Shown: positions 21,440-34,600 of the stretch, piece after piece
Layout: each line of letters starts with the position of its first letter
How positions within the stretch are numbered: position 1 is the stretch's first letter
Assembly: GCA_014526335.1 (NCBI GenBank)
Contig: JACTAT010000052.1
Span: forward strand, 2,478,490-2,542,489
Origin: Chrysaora quinquecirrha
Lineage: Eukaryota > Cnidaria > Scyphozoa > Semaeostomeae > Pelagiidae
Length of the DNA: 64,000 bases
Direction: 5' to 3'
Notes under the pieces: generated by a model
Told to the model about the DNA's origin: nothing
The model's input: the letters and a program-made list of their open reading frames with translations, nothing else
The model's database searches: none
Program-made: the position numbers and the translations under genes

Positions 21440-22265
21440 CCCGCCAAAACCACGAAAAAATGTTGGCCAACATTTGTCCCGGGGGGGGGGGGGTACTTCA
21501 TTGTTCAAGAGACTAGACGTGCCGCCCAGTTTTTCCAAACCCACCCATGTCTACCGATAAATTCTGTTACTCGTGGTACCCATGTATAGAAAGAACAACG
21601 AAATTTTTTACCCATTTGTACCAATATCTCAAATATTTGAACCCAATTTAACGTCTGAGTCAACTTTCCGCTGAACTACAACGCACTTTTTATCAGGCCT
21701 TTCAAGACAATGCATGTCTAAAAGTTTTTGTATATTTTACTACCCATGTGTAGAAATTCTTAACGAAAAATCAACCCATATGTAGGGAAATTGGTGATGA
21801 AAAAGTAACCCATTTGGGCGGCACGTCTAGTATAACGAACAATGGAAGTACCCCCCCCCCCCCCCGGGACATTTGTTTAACATGTTAAAAATACTGGCCA
21901 AAATTTTCATCGATTTGTTCAAAATTAATGTGTTGGTACGTTTTGCTATTTCTCGCCAACATGTTGGGACAACATGATCAATTTTGGTTGTTATTTCGGA
22001 GTCCTTGGAATGAGAAATAGATTTAAGCTTTTGTTGGACCACGAGTCATTTTACTTTTTCGTCGTCAGCCAAAAGAGATAGCAATAAACAAACAGCTGCT
22101 TCCTTTTGGCTATGTTTGCAAAAGATCATTTGTAGATGACATTAGTATCCCGAACACCTCAGATGTTGTGATGGCATGGCAAACCGTACCAACATGTTGA
22201 TCTATTTACTGCCAAAATGTTGTACAACAGTGTTGGCACGGTTTGTGCAGGCCTTAACCATAATA
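21440..22265. mobile_element. nested foldback elements with poly-G/poly-C arms
   Basis: Outer arms carry CCAACATTTGTCCCGGG (about 21465) and its inverse at about 21870, each with a 13-15 base G or C run. Inner arms contain CTAGACGTGCCGCCCA (about 21513) and its inverse (about 21820). The right part (to 22260) carries words such as CCAACATGTTGG and ends GGCCTTAACC, like the element at 57978-58515. Non-coding. The homopolymers are likely assembly weak points. Confidence 0.55.
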
Positions 22266-23030
22266 TCTAAATTAACCAACTAATCAAACTCCAGACTAAA
22301 ACAAACCAGCTGAAAAAACTAACATAGCAGCAACAACTTACCAACTAGCAAATCAACCATCTAAGCAATTAACCACCTCACCAACTAACAATGTAACCAA
22401 CAACTAAAAAACCACCCCAAAACAAATTAACCAACTAACGAACTGACCAACTAGCCGACTAAACCAGCTAACCTACTAATCATCTAGAAAACAATAGCCA
22501 TCTAACCAACTAACCACCTAAGAAAATAACCACAACTAGCAAACCTCCAAACTAGCAAACTTTTTGCTTGCCTTTTCAATTAGCAAACCAGCAACTTAAC
22601 TAAGTAGCTATAACACACTATCACAGTGAACCACGTAACTAACTAACAAAGCAACGAAGTAACATATTAACCAGCTAAATCATGAACACAAATCAAAACA
22701 AAACTTAAAGCCAACAAACTGAACAAACTGAACAACTAACCTGACCAAATAACTTTGTAACTATTATCAAACCACCCTGCTAGCATCTTGGCGATGATTC
22801 GTGCCCCACTTGCTCCCCTTAACCAACTAAAAAATGGGCAACTAACCAGCTAACCAGCAAACCATCGAACCACCCACCTAACCAACTAACCACCTAAACA
22901 ATTGATCTAATAACCTTCTTACAGATCATCCAACTAACAAAATCACCAAGTAGCAACCTAAAAACCAGGCAGATAAACTGACTAACAAACTAAGCAATTA
23001 ACCAATGAACATACTAACATACTTAAAGCA
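22266..23030. repeat. degenerate AACTAACC-type repeat
   Basis: About 750 bp of strongly A/C-biased sequence built of imperfect CAACTAACCAACTA words on this strand, with almost no G runs. It has no coding potential on either strand and no clear fixed period. Confidence 0.65.
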
Positions 23031-23039
23031 ACATCAGTG

Positions 23040-23340
23040 GAAGAGAGGACATAAGTCAGGTCAGCCACAACATTCAAGGTGCAAAGAGTCTCAGTTATCG
23101 CTCATCAGACCAAGACCAGTGGTACCACGCTAGCGAATCTATAATCACTACTGCGGTGGATTATCACTACTGTAGTGGTACTTTCTGCATACTGTGGTGG
23201 TAGTTTCTGCGTAATGTGGTGGATATTCACTACTGTGGTGGTTTACTATGCTTGATGTTTTTTTTGCAGTCACAAACATACAAGTTCTATTAGTAGTGAT
23301 TATCCGCCACAGTACGCGCAGAGGAAAGTTTGTTTTTTCC
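23040..23340. repeat. palindromic CACTACTGTGGTGG repeat cluster
   Basis: Several copies of CACTACTGTGGTGG/TACTGTGGTGG in varied orientation between 23130 and 23250. Probably the remains of a foldback element. Non-coding. Confidence 0.4.
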
Positions 23341-23625
23341 GCAATCCACGAGCCAAGCCTAAAACTTTGTCAATTTAGCTAAGATTTCGTGCATTTTCGT
23401 CCTTCGAAAATTACTTAAACCAACAGCCGATTATTGATTCGGATTTTTCGTCCAAATCACGGATGTCTTCCTATCAGAAAAGTTGCTGAATTATAATCTG
23501 TGGGGTTCCTTCATTGCACGCAAACTTTCCCTCCCAACTTCACTATCACTTTCTTCTCGATCATCATATTAGTCCGAAGAATGGTCCCAAGTGCTTCAAT
23601 TTCTTCGCCTATTTAACGTTCATAG

Positions 23626-23930
23626 CAGTGGCGTAGCCGACGGTGGTTACCTTTAGGGCATACCACTAAGGGCCCCCGCAGATTAGAGACCCCAAGGGGC
23701 CCCCAACATTAAAATTTTGTCACTATGAAATGATCTTTCTTGATGATACGTGTGTTTTCTTATACGACAAACTGTTTAAAATGAGTAAGTCCTTATTTCC
23801 TTGTGCCTGGTGCCCATTTTCCGGTCTGTATTTCTTATTTCAGCTTTCTTGTTCTTAATTAGACATCGGTACAAGGGGCCCCAGTCCCACAACGTCACTA
23901 AGGGCCCCACAGACCTCCGCTACGCCACTG
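23626..23930. mobile_element. hAT-type MITE with perfect 8-bp target duplication
   Basis: Termini CAGTGGCGTAGC and GCTACGCCACTG are perfect inverted repeats. GTTCATAG flanks both sides (23618-23625 and 23931-23938). An 8-bp duplication with CAGTGGCG-type ends is characteristic of hAT elements. 305 bp, no transposase. Confidence 0.9.
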
Positions 23931-24656
23931 GTTCATAGTTAAAGTTTACATAGATTATTCGATTTTGTAAAATTGATTTTATAACTGCGAGAAAAAGCCA
24001 TCCTATAATCTCTTTGGAAGAAATAAAGATGGGTTGCTTAAGTCTCTATTTTTCTTAATTTTGTTCCTTTCTTTCTCTCTTTTCGCCCAACACTATTTGA
24101 GGCTCTGGAACCCAGGGTACCTCGTGAGTAGGATATGATACAGGACTGATCATCTGTCCGTAAAATTAATTCCAGCGCTTGCAGGTTGTAGTTTTATGCC
24201 TATTTGAATGAAAGCATAACCTTAACCTCCATTGCCTGCCCATTTCGACTGGATGTCCAATGCATAAAAATATCAATATTAACAGCTATAATAGATTTAT
24301 AGATATAATAAACTATAATAAACAGGGGCGTCGCCAAAGGGGGTACAGGGGGCGCTGTACCCCCCAATGTTGCAAACGTCGGCACAAAGAAGGTTTTTTC
24401 GGCAAATGATGATATCGGTCTGGAGATTTGGGATTTCCCTTGTTCGGCATTTTTCAATAAAATGCGTAGAAGCTCGGTTCCAATAATAGAAATTCCATTA
24501 AATTGGAGCATGATTAGAGTACTTAAACGAGAAATAATATCGAATATCTGCGTTGGTTTTAGTGTTTTAGTATCTATCTTCGAAGCTTATACAGTACATA
24601 CAGTACTGTAAAAGGTTAAGTTCTGCATGAGTTGGCTTGATCAAATGACATGTAAA

Positions 24657-27084
24657 GAGGGGTACTTCGGGGTTTGCGGTATTGCGGTATCGGGGGTAAA
24701 ATATATGCGGTATTTCGGTATTGAAGGAAAAACCTGGCGGTATTGCGGTATTGAAATTTCACATCGCGGTATTCGGTATTTTTCGAACCTTGAAAGGAAC
24801 AGCTAAGAGCCATAGCAGAAGAAAAAACTTAAGAGTTACCAGACATCAATACAAGAAAGGAAGTCGAAATGAAGAGAAGATTAATGTATTGAATTGTGAA
24901 ATTTAACCAGTATAATTGTTTTGGCGCACCGAACCGGCCAAAGATATGACTTTTTCGACAGTAATTTGTGATATGTTTCTGTTTACTTCATGACTTTACA
25001 TTTCTGTTCCACGACGATACATTTTGGTTGCGTTTGGTTACACTCTTTTCTTTTATAAGAATACTATAAATTCTGTCCAGCCTCAATATTCTTAAAAAAT
25101 GTTCGTTTTGAGCCTGAATATATTCTTAAAGTATTCTTATTTTTCAAATGGTTAAAAGAAAAATCATCTCATATGGTCGAGCGAAAGAAATATTTAACTA
25201 TTATAACAAAAAGAATGTTGTTAACAATCATGAAGTTTCCTTCTAACATTGCAAAACAGGCATCTGTTGAAAAATGAGACAGAAATATGGGAGAGCTGAG
25301 GCTGAGCATATTCTCACAATATTCTTTAAAAATAGGATGATTCTGAGCCTGAATATTCTTATAAACTATATTCTTATAAAAAAAGAGTGTAGTTGATTTT
25401 ACAATTTTTTTGCGCGATTTCACATTTTCGTTGCGCGATTTTGCATTTTGGTTCCACGACTTAACATCGATGCAGTAGGCTTGAAATGTGAAAAAGTGAG
25501 TGACGTTTTTGACTGACACTGTTTGCAGTGATGTGTACAGTTTATGCTTCAATGATGATTCCTTTATATTTTCCTTGATGTTGGAATATCTAAGGCCAGC
25601 ACCCGGTGAGCCCTGTAAATAATGTACGGATCTTGATTTTAAGTCACTTGAATGAGCCCAGCAGATTTACCCTGTTCGGTGTGCGCTTTATTAATAACAA
25701 GACGTTTGCAATCTTTGAGATCGTACAGAAGTTGTTCTTTTAACTGATAAAAAAGGCCAGGAATGAAATGTTAGCTACTAATCCTGTATCGTGTTGTGAG
25801 TTCATGCAGCCAGTTGGAATTGCACTGAACTTGTTCGTGTTGTCTACATTTGCGATCTCCAAGTTAGCTCAATAAAAATTATTACCAAAATGCAAGAATG
25901 TGCGTCTTTTCTTGAGCAACTAGCAGGGGCGCTCATCTAGAATAATTTTTGGGGGCGTAAACGTAGATGGGACAGACTAAGATTTTGGGAACCGTTTGGG
26001 CCTCTTTAGATGTCCAATTGCCAATGACTTTTCCCGAAAGAAAAGACAGTAAACGTAATTAGGCAAGCAACAATTAAAAAAACAAGCGTCTCAAAGTGCT
26101 CTACGCATTCCCATAGTGATTTATGTTCATCGTTTTCGTCTAAAACGCTGTGTTGGTCCCGTACTGACTATTTTCCGATTCTCATGGGACCGAATTCAAT
26201 TTTAACTGTCCTGGATCGATTGTGATCGTTAGATATATCAGTTCTTCACTCTTAACTTTGAAAGATTCGATGACTTCAGAGAACTTTCCTGGTCCAAACT
26301 TCTTCAAATTTGTCCAAGTTTTGGACTAACCACTAATCAAATTTTTAGACTGACGTTGCCAATAAGGTAAAATTTCTGTACCCACTGACAAAATATTGGG
26401 GGGTGTCACACCCACATCCCACTAATGTGCACCCCTTGCAATTAGGCTACCACTAGGAAGCGTTGTCGGTGCAAACAGTGGGAGCAAGATTCGGTCTGAA
26501 ACGAATTTAACTCTTACCAGGTAAAATTCCAAGACAAACATCAAAAAGACATATAATAACAAGTTAAGCAATACACGGGACCAGTTTTTAACGAAAATTT
26601 TCTAAAATTTTCAAAGCTCTCAATGTTGTGTCTTGAGTTTTACCCTGGGTTCTTGAGTTTATAATTACGCTCTTATTGAGTTCTTTCCTGCTTCATCTCT
26701 GCCAAAACGAGGAATATTCTTTCATTTTATCCAAAATAGGGCGTTTCCCGGCACACTAAAGGGCGTTTCCCGGCATTCTAGAGGGCGTGGTCCCAAAAAT
26801 TTTTCTGGTGGCTAACCCCCAGACCCCCAAATTTCGCTCGCTTTGCTCGCTAGTCCAGCTTAACATGACCTAACTACGGATCTGGAGGGAGAAATGGGAC
26901 AAATGTATTAAAGATGGATTCAAATTCTTATACACTGGTGTTCTGTGTCATAATCACATTAACAATACTGATATTTTAGTTTTCAGCAATTTGCGGTATT
27001 TTGCAACTTTTTCGTTCGGTATTCGGGATTCGGCGATTTTTTGGCCCGGTATTGCGGTATTGGGACCCCCCCGAAGTACCCCTC
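24657..27084. mobile_element. nested element with GAGGGGTACTTCGGGG termini
   Basis: Perfect 16-bp inverted ends (GAGGGGTACTTCGGGG and its complement). TGTAAA is repeated at 24651-24656 and 27085-27090. GCGGTATTGCGGTAT words line both arms. No coding region is recognised. Confidence 0.7.
25039..25391. mobile_element. TA-flanked MITE, copy C (TACACTC termini)
   Basis: TACACTCTTTTCTTTTATAAG and TTATAAAAAAAGAGTGTA ends flanked by TA. The interior (GAATATTCTTA words) is shared with the oppositely oriented copy at 54964-55310. Confidence 0.8.
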
Positions 27085-27319
27085 TGTAAATCTTTGCGAA
27101 AAGAACGATGAAATGAATAAACCAACCACAACATGCAAGCAAAAAAGAAGAAAGCTAGATTCTTGAAAAAGAAAGAGTCTTACTTTTTTAAATGGAATTC
27201 ATGTTGATTATCGGAAAAAGCATAATGAAAAAATGGGCGTGGCTGCAAAAGCCACGCCCTTCTGTCGGCAAATTTCAACTCTGTGCCCCCCTAAAAATTT
27301 TTTGTTGCTCCGCCCCTGA

Positions 27320-28094
27320 TAATAAATCAACTCCATGTTCTGCCGATCTACATTAATAATTTCCCAAAGCCGACAGTGCCTATTCTATGATATGACGTTG
27401 TGTTTTTCTGTTTTTCTGCTCTCTTCGCATTTTTGATTGGCAAACAGGGGAGCTCGCCACTCGCCGTTTGCCCGTTAAATGCCAATGAAATACGTGCTGT
27501 CGCGTGTTGGCTTAACCTTCTAGCTATAGGGGTGTCACAGTAGTGTCAGAAGTTGAGCGAGGACTCGATTTGTGGCCTCTGCATCGGAAACAAGGGCTCT
27601 CAGCTTAATAGTTATCTGCTTCTGAACTTTTAGCGACAGCGATGGCCTTTCTTCTCCTATCTCATTGAAGAAGTTGAAATGATGTAGCTATTTCCTAGAG
27701 ACCAGGGTAAATGGACCAAACCAAACCTAAAAAGTGCTTGCTTTCTGGTTTACTCTCCGGGGGTGAGACAGGGGTCCCAATAAATCACCCCTATCAGCCC
27801 TGCGAGTTCTTGTGGAGTGAACTGGGACAGGGGGTGTATGAATTTTCAGCGGCCCCTGTTATTGTTCCTAGCACGTGATACGAAATGCTCTTCTTGGAAG
27901 CTTGTGCGCATGATCGAAAGCAGATGAGAGCTGGTTTTGAGTTTGTGATTGCAGTGCAAAAAGCTTGGTTGATATTTATTTGAAAATATATATTGTACCG
28001 AAAAAAGAGAATCATATTAGAAGTAAATGATTACATCAATATGATTTTCATGAACTAGATTTGCTATTTCTTGTGCTACCAGTAATAAACTGAC
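27320..28094 (+). other. 5' flank of the ZCCHC14-like gene
   Basis: No other gene is seen between the hAT-like element and the ATG at 28095. The promoter must lie here or further upstream if non-coding exons exist. No clear TATA box was recognised at a sensible distance. Confidence 0.35.
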
Positions 28095-28697
28095 ATGATA
28101 AACAAAGAGGATATCACAGTGTGGTTCAAGGGCCTAGAAGGTGACGAACGAATTGAGTTGATGTGTAGCTTGCTTGATTGTTGCTTGCCGTTAGAACTTC
28201 GTTTTTTAGGCACATACATCGAGTATGCAGCAAATAAACACTACGCCAATCTTCAGAGATACGAAAGGACTGCAAATGATGCGACTTTTGGTCAACTGAA
28301 AAATCTTCATGACTCAACAATTCGTAGAAAATTTTGCATCTATCTTGCTTTGCTGTACTCGCACAACAAGAGGGCTGCAACAGATTTATTTAAATTTCTG
28401 GAACACTTTGAACCGAATGATGATTTCTCAGAAAAGGAAAACAATTTATCTGTGAATGGGATTATAGGCACAGACGATGAAACGTATATGAATGAAATAA
28501 AATTACTTTTTTCAATGGGATCCTATCACCCTGCATTCACTTTTCAACAAAAAGAGATTTTACGCAGCAAATTTCGTGACCAGAAAAATAATGGTGAAAA
28601 TAATAAAAGTCCTAAATTAGAACAGGAAAATGAGGATAAAGTGGAATTAGAAAATAACGTAATTCCCAAGACCTCAGATGAATCTTTTAATAATGAG
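28095..28697 (+). CDS. ZCCHC14: exon 1, conserved N-terminal domain
   Basis: 201 codons, phase 0 end, donor GAG|GTAACA. The ATG aligns closely with the start of the conserved region in vertebrate relatives as I recall them. The last 45 residues are acidic and low-complexity (ENNKSPKLEQENEDKVELE). The frame continues a few codons into the intron to a TAG, so an unspliced 211-aa product is possible but less likely. Confidence 0.8.
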
Positions 28698-31600
28698 GTA
28701 ACAAATTTCAATGCCAGTGTGGCATTTTAGCTATTTTTTAATTTTTTTTTCTTTCATGCAGCTTTGTTTTATACCTATGCAAAATAAGAAACATGGGCAA
28801 TAATGAAAATTTAACCTGAATATTCATAACATCATCTATGATAATATTCTAATAAATCGTTAAGTTATTAGGGTGCTATTAATTAGCAAATATCACTTTA
28901 AAATGTTTCAAGATTCTTTTCCTATCAAAATCCTATTCTATTTGCTGACAAGGTGTTGATAAAAAAACAGTAAGGAAAAACTGGTACTCTATTCTTAGTT
29001 CAAAATATCCATTCATTCTCTGCTTATTTTATGGCTGGCAGGTTCCTTGACATATATTTGTTAACGAACAATGGCTTTATGTTTGATGTTATGCAGAAAA
29101 GCATTCATTTTTAAGCAGGAGATTCTATGCAGATGATTATTATGGCACTATTTTATTATCTAAGCACTAAGTTTACTATCTAAGCACTTGTATTATTCAT
29201 TTTATGAAAATTCAAACTTTTCAATTTTACAAGGGCTCAGACCAGTTGGGGTGAAAGTGTCATCCCCCTGTCACTTTTCATGGTCAAGGCCTGAAAAGAA
29301 CTGGGAGCTTTGCACACTCATAAAATCAATAATACAAGTGCTGGAACAGTGAAATTTTGTGCCAGGACTAAGTTTTGGATGCTTTTAGGATTTCCGCATG
29401 AAAATCTTGATATCGTGAAATTTTGAAAAAATCCATATTGGCATGTTCATTGAAAAGGTGCATTCTTTTGTTTTCCTTAGTATTTTTTTTGCATGCTGAC
29501 AAATTGCACATAAAGATTTTTTATTACTTTTGCTTCTAGGAAATTGAATCAAAAAATGTACTCTTGTCATCTGAAAAATCTAAAGAATCCAATGAAGGAA
29601 TAAAAAGAAGCCCACAGATCGCAAAAGGATTAAATGAAATTAGCCTTTCTTCTGATTTTTCAAGTTTATCTTTGGCTTCTGGTAAGTAATGCATTTTTAG
29701 ACAATTTCTTATAGCTGGTATAATGTGATTCAAGATTAACTTCCACCAAGCCAATTTTGAGAATGCTTTTGCATTCCTTTTTCTCTGGAACAGATTCCTG
29801 GACAGAAGTTTACTCATTGGTTACAAATAGATGGAGGATAACTATCTTTTTTTAAATCCCCAAAGCTTGAAGGATCCCCTAACTTTTCTGGACTTTTATT
29901 CCAAGCAAAACTTTTTTGTTGAGAATATCCATGTCATTGCCTTACTGTGGGTTAAGACAATTGAACTCTATTACTCTTGAGTCTACTGTATAATTAGACA
30001 CATACACCATAAGAATATCGAAACCTTGGCAGAAGTCGGCCATATGCCTTGTCTCTGATCTTTTGTATTTGGAGAAAGTCCCACGCTAGTAGCTTCTCAG
30101 CAAAGTTCCCTTCTCTGGAAATTGTCAGAATCCTTGAAAATGCCATGCCTAGCTTTGTTTTCAACTTCTGTCGCATACCACTTTGCTTCCATTAAACTTT
30201 TTGCCTGTTTATTTTTGCGGGGATGTGTGATATTTAATCAGGTTTTGCATCAAGAACTTTTTATTGAAAGGCCCTTACTTGAATTTCAAGATAGTTTATG
30301 GTTTTTGACTATGGCTGCTTTGCTTGTTAATCCCTTTTTGAATTCTGCCCTGATTCTATGGTGTCATTCCTGGAATACACTCTTTTTTTTATAAGAAACT
30401 AAGATTTTTGGTCAATACTCAAAGTTTCTTAGTTTTGGGACAAATTTGGTACTGAAAGTTTCTTAGCAGTTTCTTAGAATCAAAATTTTTAAGTGCCAAA
30501 ACAGGTAATTGACACTTAAATTCTACAAATAGAAGAAGCAATACAATTCATGCTTACATCAGCTGTTTTTTCTGTAAAATTAGACACTAATGGTGCAACA
30601 GGAGTTTGTTTTTCGATGCTTTATTTCTAATTCTAAAGATTCTTGAGACCTGCCAGTTTCTTACCATTTTTGGTCGAGTACTGAAAGTTTCTTAACCAAT
30701 AATGATCTCAGTACTGAGTTTCTTATAAATGGGTTTCTTATAAAAAAAAGAGTGTAGGCAGCCAGGAATGATTGGTCAAAAAAGGACTTGCTAGAACGTA
30801 GTTGTTATTCTCAGTAGCCTGTTTAGTTAGCCCATGAACGTTTTGTGATCCATTCAATGTGTAAGCTAGTTCTATAAATTTTCAATTGTCTGTATAATTA
30901 CTTTTTGCAAATCTATCTTTGAAAGAAAGCACCTCCCTTTAGAATCTTACTGAGCAAAAGATAAGCTCTTATTATCCAATTTGGTTTCATAACTTTTCTG
31001 TTTGATATTTTCTCTATCTTTTCAAGTTTTGTACTTTATTAGACTTTTGTTAACATAGTGTTTGTTTATATCAACAGTTTTTTTCTTCACTGCACAATTC
31101 AGTTTTGCTCATTGTCCTGTTCATAGCATAGCAACTTCAGTTTTCTTCATATTTTACTTTGCCTACATTCAGAAATTTGATACAGTTATAAACTATTGCC
31201 ATTTGTTGTAAAACAACCTGGTTTATGCCACCAATATGGAATACCTTTGTGTGCTGCTATGAAAAGGGGATTCACAGCTTTTATGTGTGATTTACAGTGG
31301 CATACCGAGGGGAGCAGATGGGGGCAATCCCTCACTGGCCATGACTTGCAATAACATCCATTATCCACTGTTGATTACTAGCCTGCAAACTCAAAAAGTC
31401 AAAAGATTTTGAGAGAAATATTATTTCTGTTGACTGTTTATTCACTGTTTTTATTTTTGATAGAAAGGGTACTCTAATGGTATCTAAGGTATCTAATTGT
31501 TTTTTTTGGGGGGGGGGGGTAAAGTGCAGGGTGTTAGAATTTGGATGAGTCACAATCGAGAATCCAGACTCACAATCTGATTATTAGGGGGTGGTTGAAA

Positions 31601-34600
31601 TCAGCAGGAGATTGGAGTTTCAATTTAGAAACCCTACACAATTGTTGCTGTTTGCGAGGAGTACTACGAATGTAGTAAGTCTATCCAACTGCCTCCCGCA
31701 CCATCCTGACTAAAATCACTAAAAACGTTATAGTTTCGCACCGGGTCTCCTCACAAAATACACCTCTAGGGACAACAACGACTTTGTTTGATTTTACAAC
31801 TTTTTTGGCATTGGCGTGACGTGAAGGTAGCGATAACTGCGACTTATGTAATAAGTCTAAACAAGGACGCTGAGGAAACAATGGTTGATTGTTATTGTTG
31901 TTGTTTGTTGTTGTTTTTGTTTTTGTTAGGGATTATTAGTGCTGTTTCCGAAGAGTGGGACGAAATAGTGGGACGAAATGATTAAGTCTAGAGTTTACTC
32001 CTGACTTCAACGTCATAAAAGACTGAAAACCATGATTTATGAAAAATTTGTTTTTTTATGAGATCATAATCGGTTTCTGTTAACAATTAAATGCCAGACT
32101 CGGGATAAACCTGCGCTTGCCAGGTAAAAATTGATTCTTCGGGCGATAAACGTCTCGTGTGTGATTTTGCATTCGTTTGCATTCCGTGCCAAGAGCATTG
32201 TTTTCGTTTCGTGCGTGTAGCTACCAGCAGTGGGCTTTAGTATTAGATGATTGGATGCATTGCTTGTTGGTTGCTTTAAGTCCGTAAATCGCATGATTAT
32301 CGCATGATTGACTCATAGTTCACTGGGGCAATAGCGCTATTTTTGCTCAGTGCTGTGGCAGGACTAGTAGCCCTCTAGGGAAAATTCATCTCGAACCTCA
32401 AAGTACGTAAGACATTCCCTGATCCCTACGATTTCTCTTTTATATGTAATTTGTTTCCATAATAGGTTTTTATCCGTGATATTAATGATCATCTACTGTA
32501 ATGATCCGAACAAACGCCCTGGGCGCTTATTAAATTTTTGGATTTTTGTATGGGCGTGTCAAAACTTCAACAAATCGAGTTGTCGATGATAAAAGCCTCT
32601 AAAACTCAGTCTGGGTGCAAAGTTTCACTCTTCTAGCGATTGTGTTATTTATTTTACGAGCCTTCAAAATTCCGAAAATTTCTCGATTCTATAAGGGCTT
32701 GAACCGTGAAAAGTAATCGTAGCTGATCGTCGAAAAAGTCTATTGATTACGACTGATTTGTTGTTACTATTTCTTCATTGATTAATTGATATTTTGCTAC
32801 TCGTAGGTAATACCACCAATAATCCAGTAACAAGAATGCCATTCGTAACAGAAGCTGCTGCATCTCAACTAATTGAGCAATTCCAGTATCAACCACTTCC
32901 ACTACCGGCTATCTTCCCTCAAAATCCTTCATTGCTTGGCATGCCGTTCCAGAGTGTTCAAGGAATCCAGCCTTCTCTGGCAGTTTACCCAACAAGCCCC
33001 CGGTCTCAAGTGGCTCCCAGTATGCAATCAGTTATTGTTAATCCTTCCTCAATTCAAGGCAAACCAGGGGGAGTTGCCCAAGGACCTAATGGAGTGATCC
33101 ATACTATATACCCAACTCAAATGTTTGGTACGTATTTGAGTAATTATGTTTTCATTGTTGCGCACTACACCCCAGGTACATGTGTTTGCGATGATACTCG
33201 TATGTAATAATATTGAATAGCACACACATCAAATCTTAAGGCCTAGCTAAACTAGGAGACATGGCGCGCACGACATTGATGTCCTCTCGATGTCCTCTAG
33301 TTGAGCAACTTCAGAAACTTTTTAGCGCACGACAAATTGTTTGGCAAGAGACACGCAAATGTTTATGAGAACCAACAGAACATTTCTTGTCTCCACAACA
33401 TGCGAACGACTCGTGCGGCATGTTGCTCGCTTGTCACTCGCATGTTTAGCCACTCTGGGGGACATGCCGAATACAGCGTCGCGCGCGACATGTCTCCTAG
33501 TTTAGCCACAGACTTAATCTGTGGCTAAACTAGGAAGCATGTCGCGTCCGACAATGTATTTGGCTTTCGAAAATGTAATTGTGCCGACTAGAGATCCGTT
33601 TTCAAAATTAGCCGTTTTCAAATTGTAGCGGCACATTTTTATGCCATCTTCGTGTGAACGGGAGGCCAATCCGTAATATATTTCTGAATACAAATTGGCA
33701 TTTCATTTTTAACAAGGCAAAAGTGAATGTGAAAAAGGTGTTTTTGGCGCCAGTCGCTAGGATTTGATTAGCAGGCTAACTAATCGAGTCCTCGACCCTG
33801 GCTGTCATGCTGCCGTAGTTAAAGCCCGACCCTAACCTCGCTGAGCATCTGACACGAAGAGCCAGTTGCATAAGACCACGACGCCAGAGCATCTTCAACA
33901 ACCATATACTGTAAATAACCTGTTGGACTCCGACAGGAATATCATAATTTTGACATCATCACGAGCCTTCCTTCAACACCCTCTTCGTAAACATCATCAC
34001 GAGCCTTCCTTCAACAACAACAGCAACTTTTTTGAGAGCATCACCGCAGCTGCTGTTTTCTTCAAACTGGGTGGGGGGGTTAATCAGACTATCGAAAGCT
34101 CCGTTAGGAGCTGGGCTGTATAAAAAGGCTTAAAAATTGTTCTGAAAGAAAGCAGCTGCCACCTCTCAAACCTGATTTCGTGTTTAGGCCAAAAGTTTTC
34201 AAACTACGCTCCCTATAGACTTATAACGTTCCTTCCGCTCTTTCGGATACTAACAATTGCACCAAAATAATTGAGCGGGGTAGTGGTGTGTGGAGGAGCG
34301 TAGACTACGAAGAATGCTATAAGTCTACGTTCTTTATACATTCATGATTCTAAGATTTGAAAGGACTATTTTCCGTATTTTCAGGTAACTCAGCTCAAAC
34401 GCCACCTTCTCCTTCAGTAACAGTTGGTCGTAACCCAAGCGAGTATCGCTTTGCAAGCTCTCCAATTCCAGTTCGTCCAACAAGACTTTATCGCCCTCTG
34501 AACCAAGGTCTCAATACCGTTCAACAACCTGTCAATTACGGATATAGTATGTCTCCTTACCAGTCTCCTATGGATTCTCCAGTGACATCTCCATTCACAT

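Larger units (their letters stand above)
24323..27318. mobile_element. 3-kb hAT-like non-autonomous element (nest host)
   Basis: Left end CAGGGGCGTCGCC, right end GCTCCGCCCCTG. ATAATAAA is duplicated exactly at 24315-24322 and 27319-27326. No transposase frame is visible, so it is non-autonomous. It contains a second element (24657-27084), which contains a MITE (25039-25391). Another hAT-like end (CAGGGGCGCTC, 25925) lies inside. Confidence 0.8.
28698..32806. other. introns 1-2 of the ZCCHC14-like gene
   Basis: Contain the MITE at 30376-30756. A lone hAT-like terminus (CAGTGGCATACCGAGG) occurs near 31297. A stretch at 31.6-32.0 kb has AGTAAGTCT and TAATAAGTCT words that recur at 40.9-41.2 kb. 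No independent gene is supported. Confidence 0.45.

Noticed and set aside
21164..21589. 141-codon plus-strand frame divergent from the 57-aa gene
   Set aside because: No ATG-led coding signal, and the second half runs through poly-G foldback repeat arms.
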